Shown here piece by piece: positions 21,108-31,599 of a stretch of 64,000 nt of DNA; positions within the stretch are counted from its first letter, which is position 1; the number at the start of each line of letters is the position of its first letter. A program made the translations under genes and the position numbers. Origin of the DNA: Bombyx mori (Eukaryota; Arthropoda; Insecta; Lepidoptera; Bombycidae); contig NC_085110.1 of the NCBI RefSeq assembly GCF_030269925.1, forward strand, positions 9,238,001 through 9,302,000, written 5' to 3'. The notes under the pieces are model-generated. The model made no database searches, was not told where the DNA came from, and saw only the letters and a list, made by a program, of their open reading frames with translations.

Positions 21108-21536
21108 GTCGTCGTGGCCTAAAAGATATAAGACGTCCGGTGCATTCGTATCTAGCGATGCACCGGTGTTCGAATCTCAGGCGGGTACCAATTTTTCTAA
21201 TGAAATATGTACTCAACAAATGCTCACGATTGATTTCCACGGCGAAGGAAGAACATCGTGTAATAAAAATCAAACCCGCAAAATTATAATTTGCGTAATT
21301 ACTGGTGGTATGACCTCTTGTGAGTCCGCGCGGGTAGGTACCACCGCCCTGCCTATTTCTGCCGTGAAGCAGTAATGCGTTTCGGTTTGAAGGGTGGGGC
21401 AGCCGCTTTAACTATACTTGAGACCTTAGAACTTATATCTCAAGGTGGGTTGTAGATGTCTATGGGCTCCGGTAACCACTTAACACCAGGTGGTCTGCGA
21501 GCTCGTCCACCCATCTAAGCAATAAATAAAAAAAAA
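21108..21536 (+). repeat. Bm1-type SINE, near full length with A and B boxes
   Basis: It begins GTCGTCGTGGCCTAAAAGA, a tRNA-like pol III promoter with a B-box-like GTGTTCGAATC at about 21168-21178, and ends with AATAAATAAAAAAAAA. It is the best intact head-to-tail copy in the window, which makes it useful as a reference for the others. Confidence 0.93.
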
Positions 21537-21889
21537 TCTATTCTTAATGGTCCAAAATCAAATTATCTAACGAAGGCAAATGATGCATAGTCTAGTCATC
21601 ATGCCCAGTTCAAATAGTTGGGATGTCTTGATAAGGTAATTTAATCCAAGGAATCTGAGGCATCTTTCACCAGTATTTCACGATTCAGTTTTTCAAAAAC
21701 ATTAAACAGGACTCGGTCGGACTTTTTGAGCACCCGACCACAACGCTCACCGGTTTCCCTTTTGTTTTACGGTCTGTCCACATATTTTGTAACTGCGAGA
21801 TAGTTCCTTTTCCCAACCGTTCGTCAGCAGATTTTTAATGTCCTTTTTTGCAATGGTGAACGAACTTATTAGGATCACCAGGTCTTAAA

Positions 21890-22040
21890 ATGGTTACGGG
21901 CGTCGAATTCTTGTCTTGTGTTTTGTATAAAGGCTATCGCACCCTTCAAACCGGAAACCATGACCATGACAGTAATACGGAGAAAAGTGGTATGTGCTCG
22001 TGAGGGTTTACGATACGCCCTGCCAGTAATTACGCAAATT
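21890..22040 (-). repeat. Degenerate Bm1-type SINE fragment
   Basis: CGCACCCTTCAAACCGGAAA and CGCCCTGCCAGTAATTACGC are recognisable antisense landmarks; the rest has drifted. Confidence 0.5.
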
Positions 22041-22453
22041 TATAAAATTTGTTCACAAGTTAACTACTTAAGCTTATTTCCTTTATTTTAATTATGTATT
22101 TTAAGTATTTATATAATATATTAAGTTAAGTATAAGTATGTATTTGAGAAACTGTGATTTACTTTTTGGATTTGGACATTGTATAGTCACATTAATTGAT
22201 AGGAAGCAGCACCTTGTGCATTATCTTTTAGGCCTCTACAACTTTAAAGAGGCTAGCTAAAAAGTTCGAGATAACAACATCAAGAAATTGGCTGGTTGTT
22301 AATAAGTTATAAACGCTTAAGAATACCTTATTTTAAGGATATTGTTACAAGTCCTGATTTAACAGTGTAATTATAACGAAACGTCAATTGCTTGTTCGGC
22401 TGGCTGTTCCGAAATGAATTCCCTTCTTCTAAAATGTAGCAACCGAGAAATAT

Positions 22454-23549
22454 ATTAGGTCCTTACATATGAAATTGGCGTTTTGTACAGGAGGAATATA
22501 AAGTATTTTTTTTTTTGTAAAATATATTTAATTAATCAAATTATGCACCGTTGTTATCTATGTACTTTTGCCATCTCATATTTGTTCATTGATCCCTTTA
22601 CTAAAAAAACCATGGGGCGAGAATCAATAAACTCTTTGAAGGCGGTTTGGACCTCCGCATCGGAGTTGAATTATTTCCTTGTAAGAAGTTGTGCAAATTC
22701 CGGAAAAAATGGTAATCTGTTGGAGGAAGGTATGGGGAGTACGGTGGATGTTGCAGAAATTCCAATTGTAGATCATCTAACTCGTTGGTTGTTTCTTGTG
22801 CAGTGTGTGGTCTTGCGTTGTCATGAAGCAGCAGTGGTCTAGAGCTTGGCCAATCTCGGTTGTTTAGCAGCTTGTTCTACCTTCATGGTTTGCAGTTACT
22901 AACAATAGATATCTGCCGTAACCGTTTGATTTAAAATCCCTTAATTATTGTGTCGGCTGGGCAAAATAACATAGCAATCGACGCGTGTTTGCAAGTTCGA
23001 TTCACTCAATTCATGAGTTACCCATCGTTCAAGTTTTTTTTACTTTCCCGATTTGCTTCAAGTGGATTAATATAGTTTTGTCACTTACCCCAAAACCTGT
23101 AGCTATCTCTAAAGTGCTTTGTGATGGATCCGCTTCCACAATAGCCTTTAATTCTTCATTTTCACTTTGGTCTCGGGCCGTTCACGTGGTTGGTTCTGAA
23201 GGTCGAAATTTCCAGAACGAAAACGTTAAAACCAAAAACTTACGGTGCATTCTTTTGCGACACTAGCCCCATATACATCATTAATCCTTCGAGCTATTTC
23301 TGCAGCACTGGTGCCACGGTAGAACTCGTACTCGTAAATATATCGATATTTCAAGTCTTCCATTATGCGGTAATAAGCGATGGCAAAGAAAAAAATAGGG
23401 AAAAACAAATGAATGACTGTTTTCAAAACTCAAATGTACCAGCTACATGAATTTATAAATTTGAATTTGGAATTCTTAACCAAACAGGAGATATTTTAGA
23501 TCAAAGTGGTCAGTACGACAAAACGCTAATTTCATATGTAAGGACCTAA
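22454..23549 (-). mobile_element. Mariner-like transposon, mori-like, with long TIRs
   Basis: The 1096-bp element has inverted ends starting TTAGGTCCTTACATATGAAA, matching over about 35 bp with one or two mismatches, and is flanked by TA on both sides. Its size is normal for a mariner. The minus strand encodes transposase pieces: the first helix-turn-helix (EFYRGTSAAEIARRINDVYG), then SQSTLEIATGFGVSDKTI, KKLERWVTHEL, HDNARPHTAQ and HPPYSPYLPPTDYHFF. Frames are broken in several places, so it is a dead copy. Confidence 0.88.
22580..23360 (-). pseudogene. Mariner transposase, frameshifted
   Basis: The transposase would bind the TIRs and cut and paste the element. The N-terminal DNA-binding part is readable from about 23360; it breaks near 23230 where the frame shifts, and more shifts and stops follow. 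LLLHDNARPHTA keeps the second catalytic Asp. In the third catalytic block the usual Y-S-P-D-L is Y-S-P-Y-L, so the expected Asp is lost unless this lineage uses the later D of PTDYHFF. Confidence 0.8.
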
Positions 23550-23619
23550 TATATTTTTATTCGACGAATTAATGGGTATTGGTGTCGAATGAATGTCGAA
23601 TCCTCCTCCTTGCTTCGTG

Positions 23620-24190
23620 TACCTCAGTGCTGAGGGTTATCACTTTTACGGACCACTTTTGTTCGGACTATATTACACCATTGTTTCCTGTCCTCTGCGC
23701 AGTGGATAGTGACATTGATGCTGGAGTCCAGTGTCGTCTTAATTTGATCGGACTAGCGCCCGAGGCTACGCCCTGTTGGCCTTTTTCCTTCCACTTTGCC
23801 GGTTATGAGTAATTTTTCAAGATTGCAGCGTTCTTCCTCGCAACGTGACCATAAAACTCGAAAGTCATGTGGAGAAGGTCTGAAGTTCCAGGATTGGTGC
23901 GTTGGTCCTATACGCCATACAGGGAATTTCCGGCACCACATCTCAAACACGACTAGCTTTCTCTAAGAGTCCATGTTTCCTATATAAGGCGAGCCACAAG
24001 CTTGTCACAAGTTTACGCTTGATTTTTATGGAAATGTGTCAATCGGGTCTATCGGCAGATGCTATCGAGCTGAGACATGGCACTTTTTGTTATTCCAATA
24101 CGTCTTCCTATATCAAGTTCACACGATCCCGTATTTGCAATCATGGAGCCCAGGTTTATGAATTTTTCCTTTGTTTCAAGATGCAGTGAT
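23620..24190 (-). mobile_element. RTE-type LINE C-terminal remnant
   Basis: Minus-strand frames give RTNAPILEL, GHVAR, RCNLEKLLITGKVEGKRP, SDQIKTTLDSSINVTIHCAE and DRKQWCNIVRTKVVRK, the C-terminal end of RTE-like LINE proteins. Frameshifts separate the blocks. The higher-coordinate part is more decayed. Confidence 0.65.
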
Positions 24191-24484
24191 CCCGTGTGCT
24201 TAGGTTTTTTTCGGTTTATTCTTGTTTAGGTTTATTACCAATAGAATAGTCTTTACCAACTCTTCGACATAATTTTTTACTGTTGTGATCTATACCAAAC
24301 GAATGCGGGCTTCCGCGAGCTGTTCCAGCACCACTAAAACGCGTCGGCGCATTCGCTGATTAAAATAATGGACTATGGAGATACCACAGCGGTCATACCT
24401 AAAATAATAATATGTACTTCTTATATTCTTGATTTGGCGCCGTGTTGTCTTGTACGCCGTCGGAGAGTTCTCGTTAATTTAAAC

Positions 24485-24725
24485 TTTTTTTTATTGTTTA
24501 GATGGTTGGACGAGCTCACATCCCACTTGATGTTAAGTGGTTACTGGAGCCCATAGACATTAACAACGTAAACGCGCCGCCCACCTTGAGATATAAGTTC
24601 TAAGGTCTCAGTATAGTTACAACGGCTGCCCCACCCTTCAAGCCGAAACGCATTACTGCTTCACGGCAGAAAGAGGCAGGGTGGTGGTACCTACCCACGC
24701 GGACTCACAAGAGGTCCTACCACCA
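24485..24725 (-). repeat. Bm1-type SINE, 5'-truncated
   Basis: Antisense copy from TTTTATTGTTTAGATGG to GAGGTCCTACCACCA. It is close to consensus. Confidence 0.9.
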
Positions 24726-25149
24726 AACTAACATTTTTGTTCTGTTTCACGAACAGCTATTAGAGAAAAAAGCTAACTTGCTTGTAATTTGCGTTCCTAT
24801 AGTTATATGATACTATTTCTAGTGTTCGCGTTAATTACACGTTCTGTGAATGTTTCTTGTGGTCTTATTCTTATTGAAGTTAGTGCATTTAATGCATTTA
24901 AGAAGTTAGGGCAATAAGTGATTAATTTCGGAAGCAACATACTTTCGTACTAATATTAATACGGTTCACTGTGTTCGCTAAACGTAAGTGAACCGTTCGT
25001 CGACTTTGAAACAACAGATTTATGCATTGGCTAAGACAATCAATCAGCTTATGTACAGTAGTTATGCAGATGCTATGTTTTCGTTCATTGTCTTATAATG
25101 TACAAACAAAATTTGGCTGAATTGATTTCTATTCATTGAACAGTGTTTG

Positions 25150-25372
25150 TACGTCTCTTGTAAAGCTTGTAAAGCGATAGTGAGGTCGGCTGGTAGCCTC
25201 GCATCGAAACGATTTCCAATGACGCCCGCCTTTTAATTTCAGACGAATACAATTAGTAGGCAGCGGCTTGGCTCTGCCCCTGGCATTGCTGAAGTCCATG
25301 GGCGACGGTAACCACTCATCATTAGGTGGGCCGTATGCTCGTCTGCCTACAAGGGCAATAAAAAAAAAATCT
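25150..25372 (+). repeat. GGCAGCGGCTTGG-type dispersed repeat (SINE or LINE 3' end)
   Basis: It ends CTCGTCTGCCTACAAGGGCA then AATAAAAAAAAA. The upstream part (CGCATCGAAACGATTTCC, ACGCCCGCCTTTTAATTTC) is shared with the minus-strand copy at 37.5 kb, so the repeat unit is at least 200 bp. No pol III head is visible, so a LINE 3' UTR is as likely as a SINE. Confidence 0.75.
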
Positions 25373-26340
25373 TTGTATCTTGTATGTTATTTATAATAAT
25401 CTGTCCTGGTATCCCCTGTGGTCGTAATTAGAAATTTTATGAAACTATCATGTCTATATATGCTATGTTTTATCTATCTCAATGATAACAAACACACAGT
25501 ATTAAATAACTGTAGTTTTGTTTCTTTATAAAACTATAAATGGTATATAAATTAATTTTCAATGTATTATTGCAATATATTAAGACTAGAGTGACTATTC
25601 ACTGTAAAAACAACTTTGTTGTTCGTTATAACTATTTAAATTGAAACAAATTCAAAATATATACGATATGATGTATCAGTGTTAAGACAATATAAAATAA
25701 ATAATATGCTATACTAAATTTTACTAAATCAATCACTAGATCAATTGCTTAAACGAAAAAATAGATTTTGTTACAATGCTTTAAAGATTGCTTTTACATT
25801 ACAAATCAAATACGTTAAAAAAAGGCTCGAACTTTAAAAGTGTTACGAAGGAAGCCTTTCAGCTTTCTATAAATTAAATTCATTAAGGATTTGAAATATC
25901 TATAATATAATTAATATTTAATAATTTGAATGCTAATTCTTTGGTTTCTTGTTTATTTGTTTTTATTCTAATATTATTATATTATCATAGTTACATATAA
26001 AATAAAAAGTATTGAGTCTCGGATGAGTGAGTAGTTTTAACAGCAAAGATTGGATTGATTTTTAAACATATCTGTTGTACCAAAAGATTTTCTTTAGTGG
26101 TCTTTATTGGCATAACATTGACTGACAACAGCATTGTGAGATTGACTACGACTGGTAATAATAAACATTCCGGAGCATGTGTTGTGATACTTACATAAAG
26201 TAAACAAACGTAGTAATCACTTGAAAATTTGACAAAAATTAACAATCACACAGGTGTTTTTATTAAAATTTCATAAATGAATTTACATCAGGGTAAAACT
26301 ACAATGAGAGATCGTAGGTATTAATGACATGCTTTTAATA
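25373..26340. other. Intergenic, very AT-rich, nothing recognised
   Basis: No exon or repeat family could be supported in this stretch. Confidence 0.4.
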
Positions 26341-26645
26341 GCGATGTCGAGTCAGCCGTAGCGGCCGAAAGGTTACATTACTCTGCAGTTTCGCGAGCTA
26401 CGACCCGGCTACGAGACGCGTGTTCAGATCGACGTGAGCGCTACGAGTGTGGTCCGGGGACGAGCGAGCTACCGCGGGTAGCGCGTGGGTCGCACTGGCT
26501 CCGCTCCTCGTTCGTAGCGAATAATCTATACCCGAGAGGCGAGGAGGCTGTATTTACCGGACCGAAGGGCGGTCGGGCGAACCAGCTCCGGTGGTTCCCG
26601 CCGCCGCCCACGACACGGCTGCGTTGCACGCCTCGCTCCTTCATG
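26340..26645. promoter_or_regulatory. CpG-dense GC-rich island, candidate promoter or first exon
   Basis: About 300 bp of strongly CpG-rich sequence (for example CGCGAGCTACGACCCGGC) between AT-rich flanks. It is unique here and not a known repeat to me. It lies between the minus-strand dipeptidase and the minus-strand secreted gene. The minus strand has an open frame of 67 codons beginning MKERGVQRSR, but nothing shows that it is translated. It could be the remote 5' exon and promoter of the dipeptidase or of an unseen gene. Confidence 0.35.
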
Positions 26646-27370
26646 TTGACACAATTTCAAATAATGCCACATAATTTAAGGTCCTTTCCCTGATTATGGG
26701 CTTGTCTCATAACTACAACATAAAGAAACTTTAACTACTAGTTGATCGAAAATCGATGTAACGTTATTTCATTATTATTTTGAAAATAGCCATGCTCTTC
26801 CACTTTTTAGTTACATTAACAGTAATAATATATTTCTCGTTAAAAATGTGGCTTAAAAGAGAATCTTCAGAAAATCGTGAAGTGAATATCCGAAGTTTTC
26901 TTCTTTGTTGTTACAATAACAATAAATAACGTTGACGTGACCAGTTTATTAGTGGTTGCATTACACTAGGTGAGCTCGACGAAGAAAATGAGATTTCGGA
27001 TTTCGGACGAGACAGAGAAAATAAAATCCTTAAATGGGACATCTGGAACACACACGAAACAAACTTGTATGAAATATAAATTTGGCGCTAAGTTACTCCG
27101 GCCTGACCACAGTTATCAGAGTCGAGCTATGTTTGTTTATTGACCATATCCTTTGTGTTCGAATAGCTTTGGAGAATGATTTAATGGTCGATACTCGGAA
27201 CTTTGTTTTGTGCCGTTTTTATTCATGACCGCACATCGTTCGGTTTGGTAAAAAATTTCGCCTTTAATTCTTTTATGGTATCCAGACACTGCAATGGTTC
27301 AAGTGAAAGTGATTTTTTTAGGAATAATTATTGTTCATATTTGTCAATTTAAAGATAAGATAAGTACTGA
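26646..27370. other. Intergenic, nothing recognised
   Basis: AT-rich with no supported exon or repeat. Confidence 0.35.
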
Positions 27371-27604
27371 TGGTAGGATTTCTTGTGAGTCCGCATTAGT
27401 AGGTACCACCACACCGCCTATTTCTGCCGTGAAGCAGTAATGCTTTTCGGTTTGAAGGGTGCGGTAGCCGTTGTAACTATACTTGAGACCTTAGAACTTA
27501 TATCTCAAGGTGGGTGGCGCATTTACGTTGTAGATGTCTATGGGCTCCAGTAACCACTTTACACGAGGTGTGAGCTCATCCACCCATATAAGCAATAAAA
27601 AAAA
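27371..27604 (+). repeat. Bm1-type SINE, 5'-truncated
   Basis: Body from TGGTAGGATTTCTTGTGAG to AGCAATAAAAAAAAG; a short deletion before GTGTGAGCTCATCC. Confidence 0.88.
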
Positions 27605-27928
27605 GAAGATAAATTCTGTGTGATGTGTCTTATTCAGGGTGCAAGGGTGTGTGACGAATGAACCGTTGTAGGTCGCGCCTAGTTTTTACCTACTTCTGTT
27701 AAGTAACAATCATGACTCATATAATGCGTCTGTATATCCTGTATCACGGTCCAACTGGTTTTGAGATGTCCTATAATTTTAGCCCATGGACACAAAAGCG
27801 TGAATGCCTAAGTGAACATATATTAATACTGAGCTCTCAATTGTTTTGACAGAACGGCTGTCCTTTCCTTTAAACTAGAGCGCGTGATTGTTTGACGAAA
27901 GATATTTGCGAAAGGTTGCGCTCCTGCC

Positions 27929-28188
27929 TTTTTATTTAGTTATTGCTTAGATGGGTGGACGAGCTCACAGACCACCTGGAGTTAAGTGGTTACTGGAACC
28001 CACAGACATCTACAACGTAAATGCGCCACCCACCTTGAGATATAAGCTCTAAGGTCTCAGTATAGTTACAACGGTTGCCCCGCCCTTCAAACCGAAACGC
28101 ATTATTACTTCACGGCTGAAATAGGCAGGTGCCTATCCGTGCGGACTCACAAGAGGTCCTGCCACCAGTAAGATCCTACCACCAGTAA
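27929..28188 (-). repeat. Bm1-type SINE, 5'-truncated, with short end duplication
   Basis: Antisense copy that ends with CCTGCCACCAGTAAGATCCTACCACCAGTAA, in which the last 17 or so bases of the repeat are present twice. Some bases of the GGGTGGTGGTACC part are lost. Confidence 0.85.
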
Positions 28189-29034
28189 ATAATGCCTAGA
28201 TAGAAGTTGCAATGGTAGAAATGAGTGACACATACCAAAGCCAGTGATTGTTGTATTCATTAGCCTCTTGGCTTTGTATTGCTAAATTAAAGTAAGTACT
28301 TAGAATTCTGGTAAGAGAAATAAAAAATAAAATATCTCAACCTAAATAAATAAAATTATAGACCTTTACCTTTGGCCGATAGGACATCATCTAAGTTAAG
28401 GTAATATTTTCGCAGAAAAGGACGGGAAGGTAAAAAGTAAAGTGGTGACATGAAGGGTCCGTAGCCTCTTGAGAGTACAGTTAAAGATTTTTGGGCCTCG
28501 TCAACTATTGTATAGTTCGACTTCGAATGATTTACGACCTTTTTATACAAATGATGAAACTTTATTGGATGTTGATAACTACAATCTAATGGATTTGATC
28601 TAATTGAACGCTGACTGTCTTTTTACAACTCCAAACTTTCTTATTTACTATCTTAGATGCTTTACTTTTAACTAACAGAACGAAAATAAAATAAAAGATT
28701 CACTGAATTTAAAAAATTGTGTCATTTAACTTAGTTTAGGGTAGTTTAAACTTTTTCAATCAACGAATAAATAAATAAGCGTAAACATTTAAGTACACAT
28801 AAACTTTATGTTCAGTTAATGTATTGAGATGTTTCCGTCATCTCTTTTTTACTATCGTACCGCCTGGTATCGGACCTGAGCTCATCCCGACTATATAGAA
28901 AACTACTGCATTCGTCAACGGTATGTTTAAAAAAACGTTTTTTGTTATACAATTCTGTTCTGAAATAAAATTCATAATATTCTCAAACCATCATAGCCTA
29001 ATAAATGAAAAATAATACTTAAAGCTGACAGTGG
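28189..29034. other. Intergenic, nothing recognised
   Basis: AT-rich; a 64-codon minus-strand frame at 28356-28550 has no features that suggest a gene. Confidence 0.35.
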
Positions 29035-29145
29035 TTTGTGTGAGTCTTTGACATTGCCGATGTCCATGAGCGACGGTCACAACTTACCAATCTTTAAAGG
29101 GGAAAGCTTGTCTGCAATCAATTGTATTTTTTTTTTATACAGAAA
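29035..29145 (+). repeat. Degenerate GGCAGCGGCTTGG-type repeat
   Basis: TTGCCGATGTCCATGAGCGACGG and an A/T-rich end mark it as an old relative of the copies at 25.2 and 57.9 kb. Confidence 0.5.
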
Positions 29146-29459
29146 ACCTAAAAAAAACAACTGATTGAAACAAAAGCAGAAGTATTCCACTTGGTAAAAA
29201 TGTTAACAAGAGGTATAAGTGTTTCTTTTTTAAATCTCATTTTATCTGTTCAGGAACAAGTACGTTCTTCAAATATTCTTTGAAGAAAGAGAGGTCACAG
29301 TGCTCATTCTGTGGCGAGTGTTCATTATTATGTCTTCATATACGTGGAAGGTAACCCTTGTTCGAAATTAATTCAAATATTTTTTAAATTTGGATCCAAC
29401 AAAAGTAAACTAATTATATATGTTATGTTGTCCCAGTCTGAAATTATGTTAAATTTATT

Positions 29460-29574
29460 TACAATTCAAGACTTCGACTTTATGTCTCAAGGTGTGTGTG
29501 TCGGCAATAATGCGTATGGGCTCGGCAAGCTTAAACACCAGGTGGACTACGATATTTTTCACCCATATAAACAA
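29460..29574 (+). repeat. Degenerate Bm1-type SINE 3' end
   Basis: ATGTCTCAAGGTGTGTG, TATGGGCTCGG and AAACACCAGGTGGAC occur in consensus order. It ends where the Helitron-like element begins, which probably replaced its tail. Confidence 0.5.
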
Positions 29575-30015
29575 CTAGCGGCCTGCTCCGGCTCCGCTCG
29601 GGTCTTTAACAAAATTTTCAACGATATTTGACGTTGTTTAATTTTTTTAAATAAAAAAACACCTATTGCGGCACAACTATAATAGTTAGACATATACTGT
29701 CGCGACACTTTTTGTAAATAATAATGTGTTCTACAAAATCGTAGTACATTATTTTATTCTATCATCAATAGTTTTCACAAGGCACGCGATGTAAAGAATT
29801 TTTTAGGAATTTTTTTTACACCTTGGGTTACATTATTGGAGTTTTAGTAAGGATCCCTAATTTTTTTCAAAAAAGATTATAGCCTATGTCACTCGAGAAT
29901 AGTGTAGCTTCGAAACAGTGATATAATTTATTAAATCGGTTCAGTAGTTTCGGAGCCTATTCAATACAAACAAACAAACAAATCTTTCCTCTTTATAATA
30001 TTGGTATATCAGTAG
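29575..30015 (-). mobile_element. Helitron-like non-autonomous element, family B
   Basis: The plus-strand left end is A|CTAGCGGCCTGCTCCGGC, the complement of a GC-rich 3' end finishing in CTAG. The right end contains TTTGTTTGTTTG in complement and CTTTCCTCTTTATAATATTGG, a terminus that recurs widely in lepidopteran DNA. The exact right boundary is uncertain by a few bases. Confidence 0.6.
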
Positions 30016-30476
30016 ATATAGATAACGATAAAAAAAATATTAAAAAAAGATTTTAAGAAACAACAGGTTCAGGTATTATGTTTTCAATAAAAAAAATTCA
30101 AAAATGCAGTATAGACATACATACAAACATACGTTTAAACAATATTTTGATATATTTTTACATACTAATTTTTATCGGCGGCTTCACTCGCGTTACTGTA
30201 GGAAAAATATATCTTTTGGGATGTACCCTCATTTTGTTTACTTGAGAACTAAATTCTAAAGTTTCATCATGATCGCTTGAGATGTGAAAGTGTTACTAAA
30301 AAACAAAATCTATTTTTATATATTTATATAATATTACCTTAATATATAGATTACTTCATTGTATTGCAAAAAATTCATATAGTATCAAAAAAATTTTGAA
30401 CACAGGTAGGTGCCTTAGGATTCCTTTAAGTGTAAAGAAATACAAGTTTTACATGTTTCGACGTTTTTTCCACGTG

Positions 30477-30744
30477 CAATGGCGGATCCAGGGGGCGGGG
30501 TCATGGGGGTCATGACCACCCCCTGTGCTGGTTCCAGGACTGCGGTGGACCACTAATTGAATATAATGATTTTATTTATATATTTTGTTACCATACAGAT
30601 TTTATGTAACTACATACCTTCACTATTTAATTAATTTAATATAATATAATAACTTTGTATAATGGCAAACGCTTGGGAACGAACGCATCTAAATTTGACT
30701 ATGTGACCCCCCCCCTCCTGGCGCCAAAGCTGGATCCGCCCTTG
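30477..30744. mobile_element. MITE with GGCGGATCCAG inverted ends
   Basis: A 268-bp element starting CAATGGCGGATCCAGG and, on the other strand, CAAGGGCGGATCCAGC. The interior is AT-rich and non-coding. GC-rich blocks (GGGGGCGGGGTC and GACCCCCCCCCTCC) next to the ends extend the pairing. I see no target duplication, so the superfamily (hAT-like is my guess) is unproved. Confidence 0.6.
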
Positions 30745-31299
30745 GATAAATGTATGGATGACTTCTTATATAATGACGAATAGTTTGTCACATTTACACA
30801 CGTTTTCTAAGGAATAATGTGTTCTAACATAAATGTAGTACGTGATCAACGAAATATTTAATCAAGCTGAATTGCGAGCGTCACAGTATCACACAAATCT
30901 TGCGATTTAATCTCTACAATATCTAAACCAGGTAGTATGTACTGAAACCCGGATCATTTATAGACAAGTATAGCCAGGCTTAATCCTTTCCAAGCCTACG
31001 TAATAGTGAGTTTACCGGGGAATATTGTACACTAAATTTAATTTACGCACGTTAACGCTAAAGTATTAGTGGGAATATTATATGAGATCGATAGTTCGCT
31101 GGATTTATTATATTGTTTACGAGTATTACAGAAACTAAAAAAAAATCGTAACTGTTCGCACTTCATTTTGGAAGCCCCACAGTATATAATATTCTGGCTG
31201 AAATATTTAGCTATTTAAAATACCTAACGTATTTTTCAATAGATATTTAGCTACATGTAATAATTTTAACAGAACTAAGACTCTTTACTGTAGGGTGAC

Positions 31300-31500
31300 T
31301 ATAAGCTTGCACCGGAACATCCTTTCTATTTCTGCCGGGAAGCAGTCAATTCTGTGAATAGTAGGATAGCCGTTATATCAAATTACAATTGAGATTTCGA
31401 TCTCATATTTCAAGGTAATCGCGGTATTCTCGTTCTGATGTCTATGGGTTCCCATAGCCGTTTTAAACAAGATAGGCTATATGGGTACCCAACAATACAT
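31300..31500 (+). repeat. Degenerate Bm1-type SINE
   Basis: TTTCTATTTCTGCCGGGAAGC, CAATTGAGATTTCG and TGTCTATGGGTTCCCATAG follow consensus order with many changes. Confidence 0.5.
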
Positions 31501-31576
31501 AATTTTTTGTCAAAATAATAACAAGATTAATTTAAATAAAATACAACTCTGATGAAGCGCACGCAAAAAGTCCAGG

Positions 31577-31592
31577 ACACACACACACACAC
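31577..31592. repeat. (AC)n microsatellite
   Basis: A short uninterrupted dinucleotide run. Confidence 0.8.
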
Positions 31593-31599
31593 GTACATA

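Noticed and set aside
21108..21200. tRNA-like A and B boxes (also at 19.3, 37.1, 38.9, 43.4 and 60.4 kb)
   Set aside because: They are the 5' heads of Bm1-type SINEs, without a foldable full tRNA; no genuine tRNA gene was seen.
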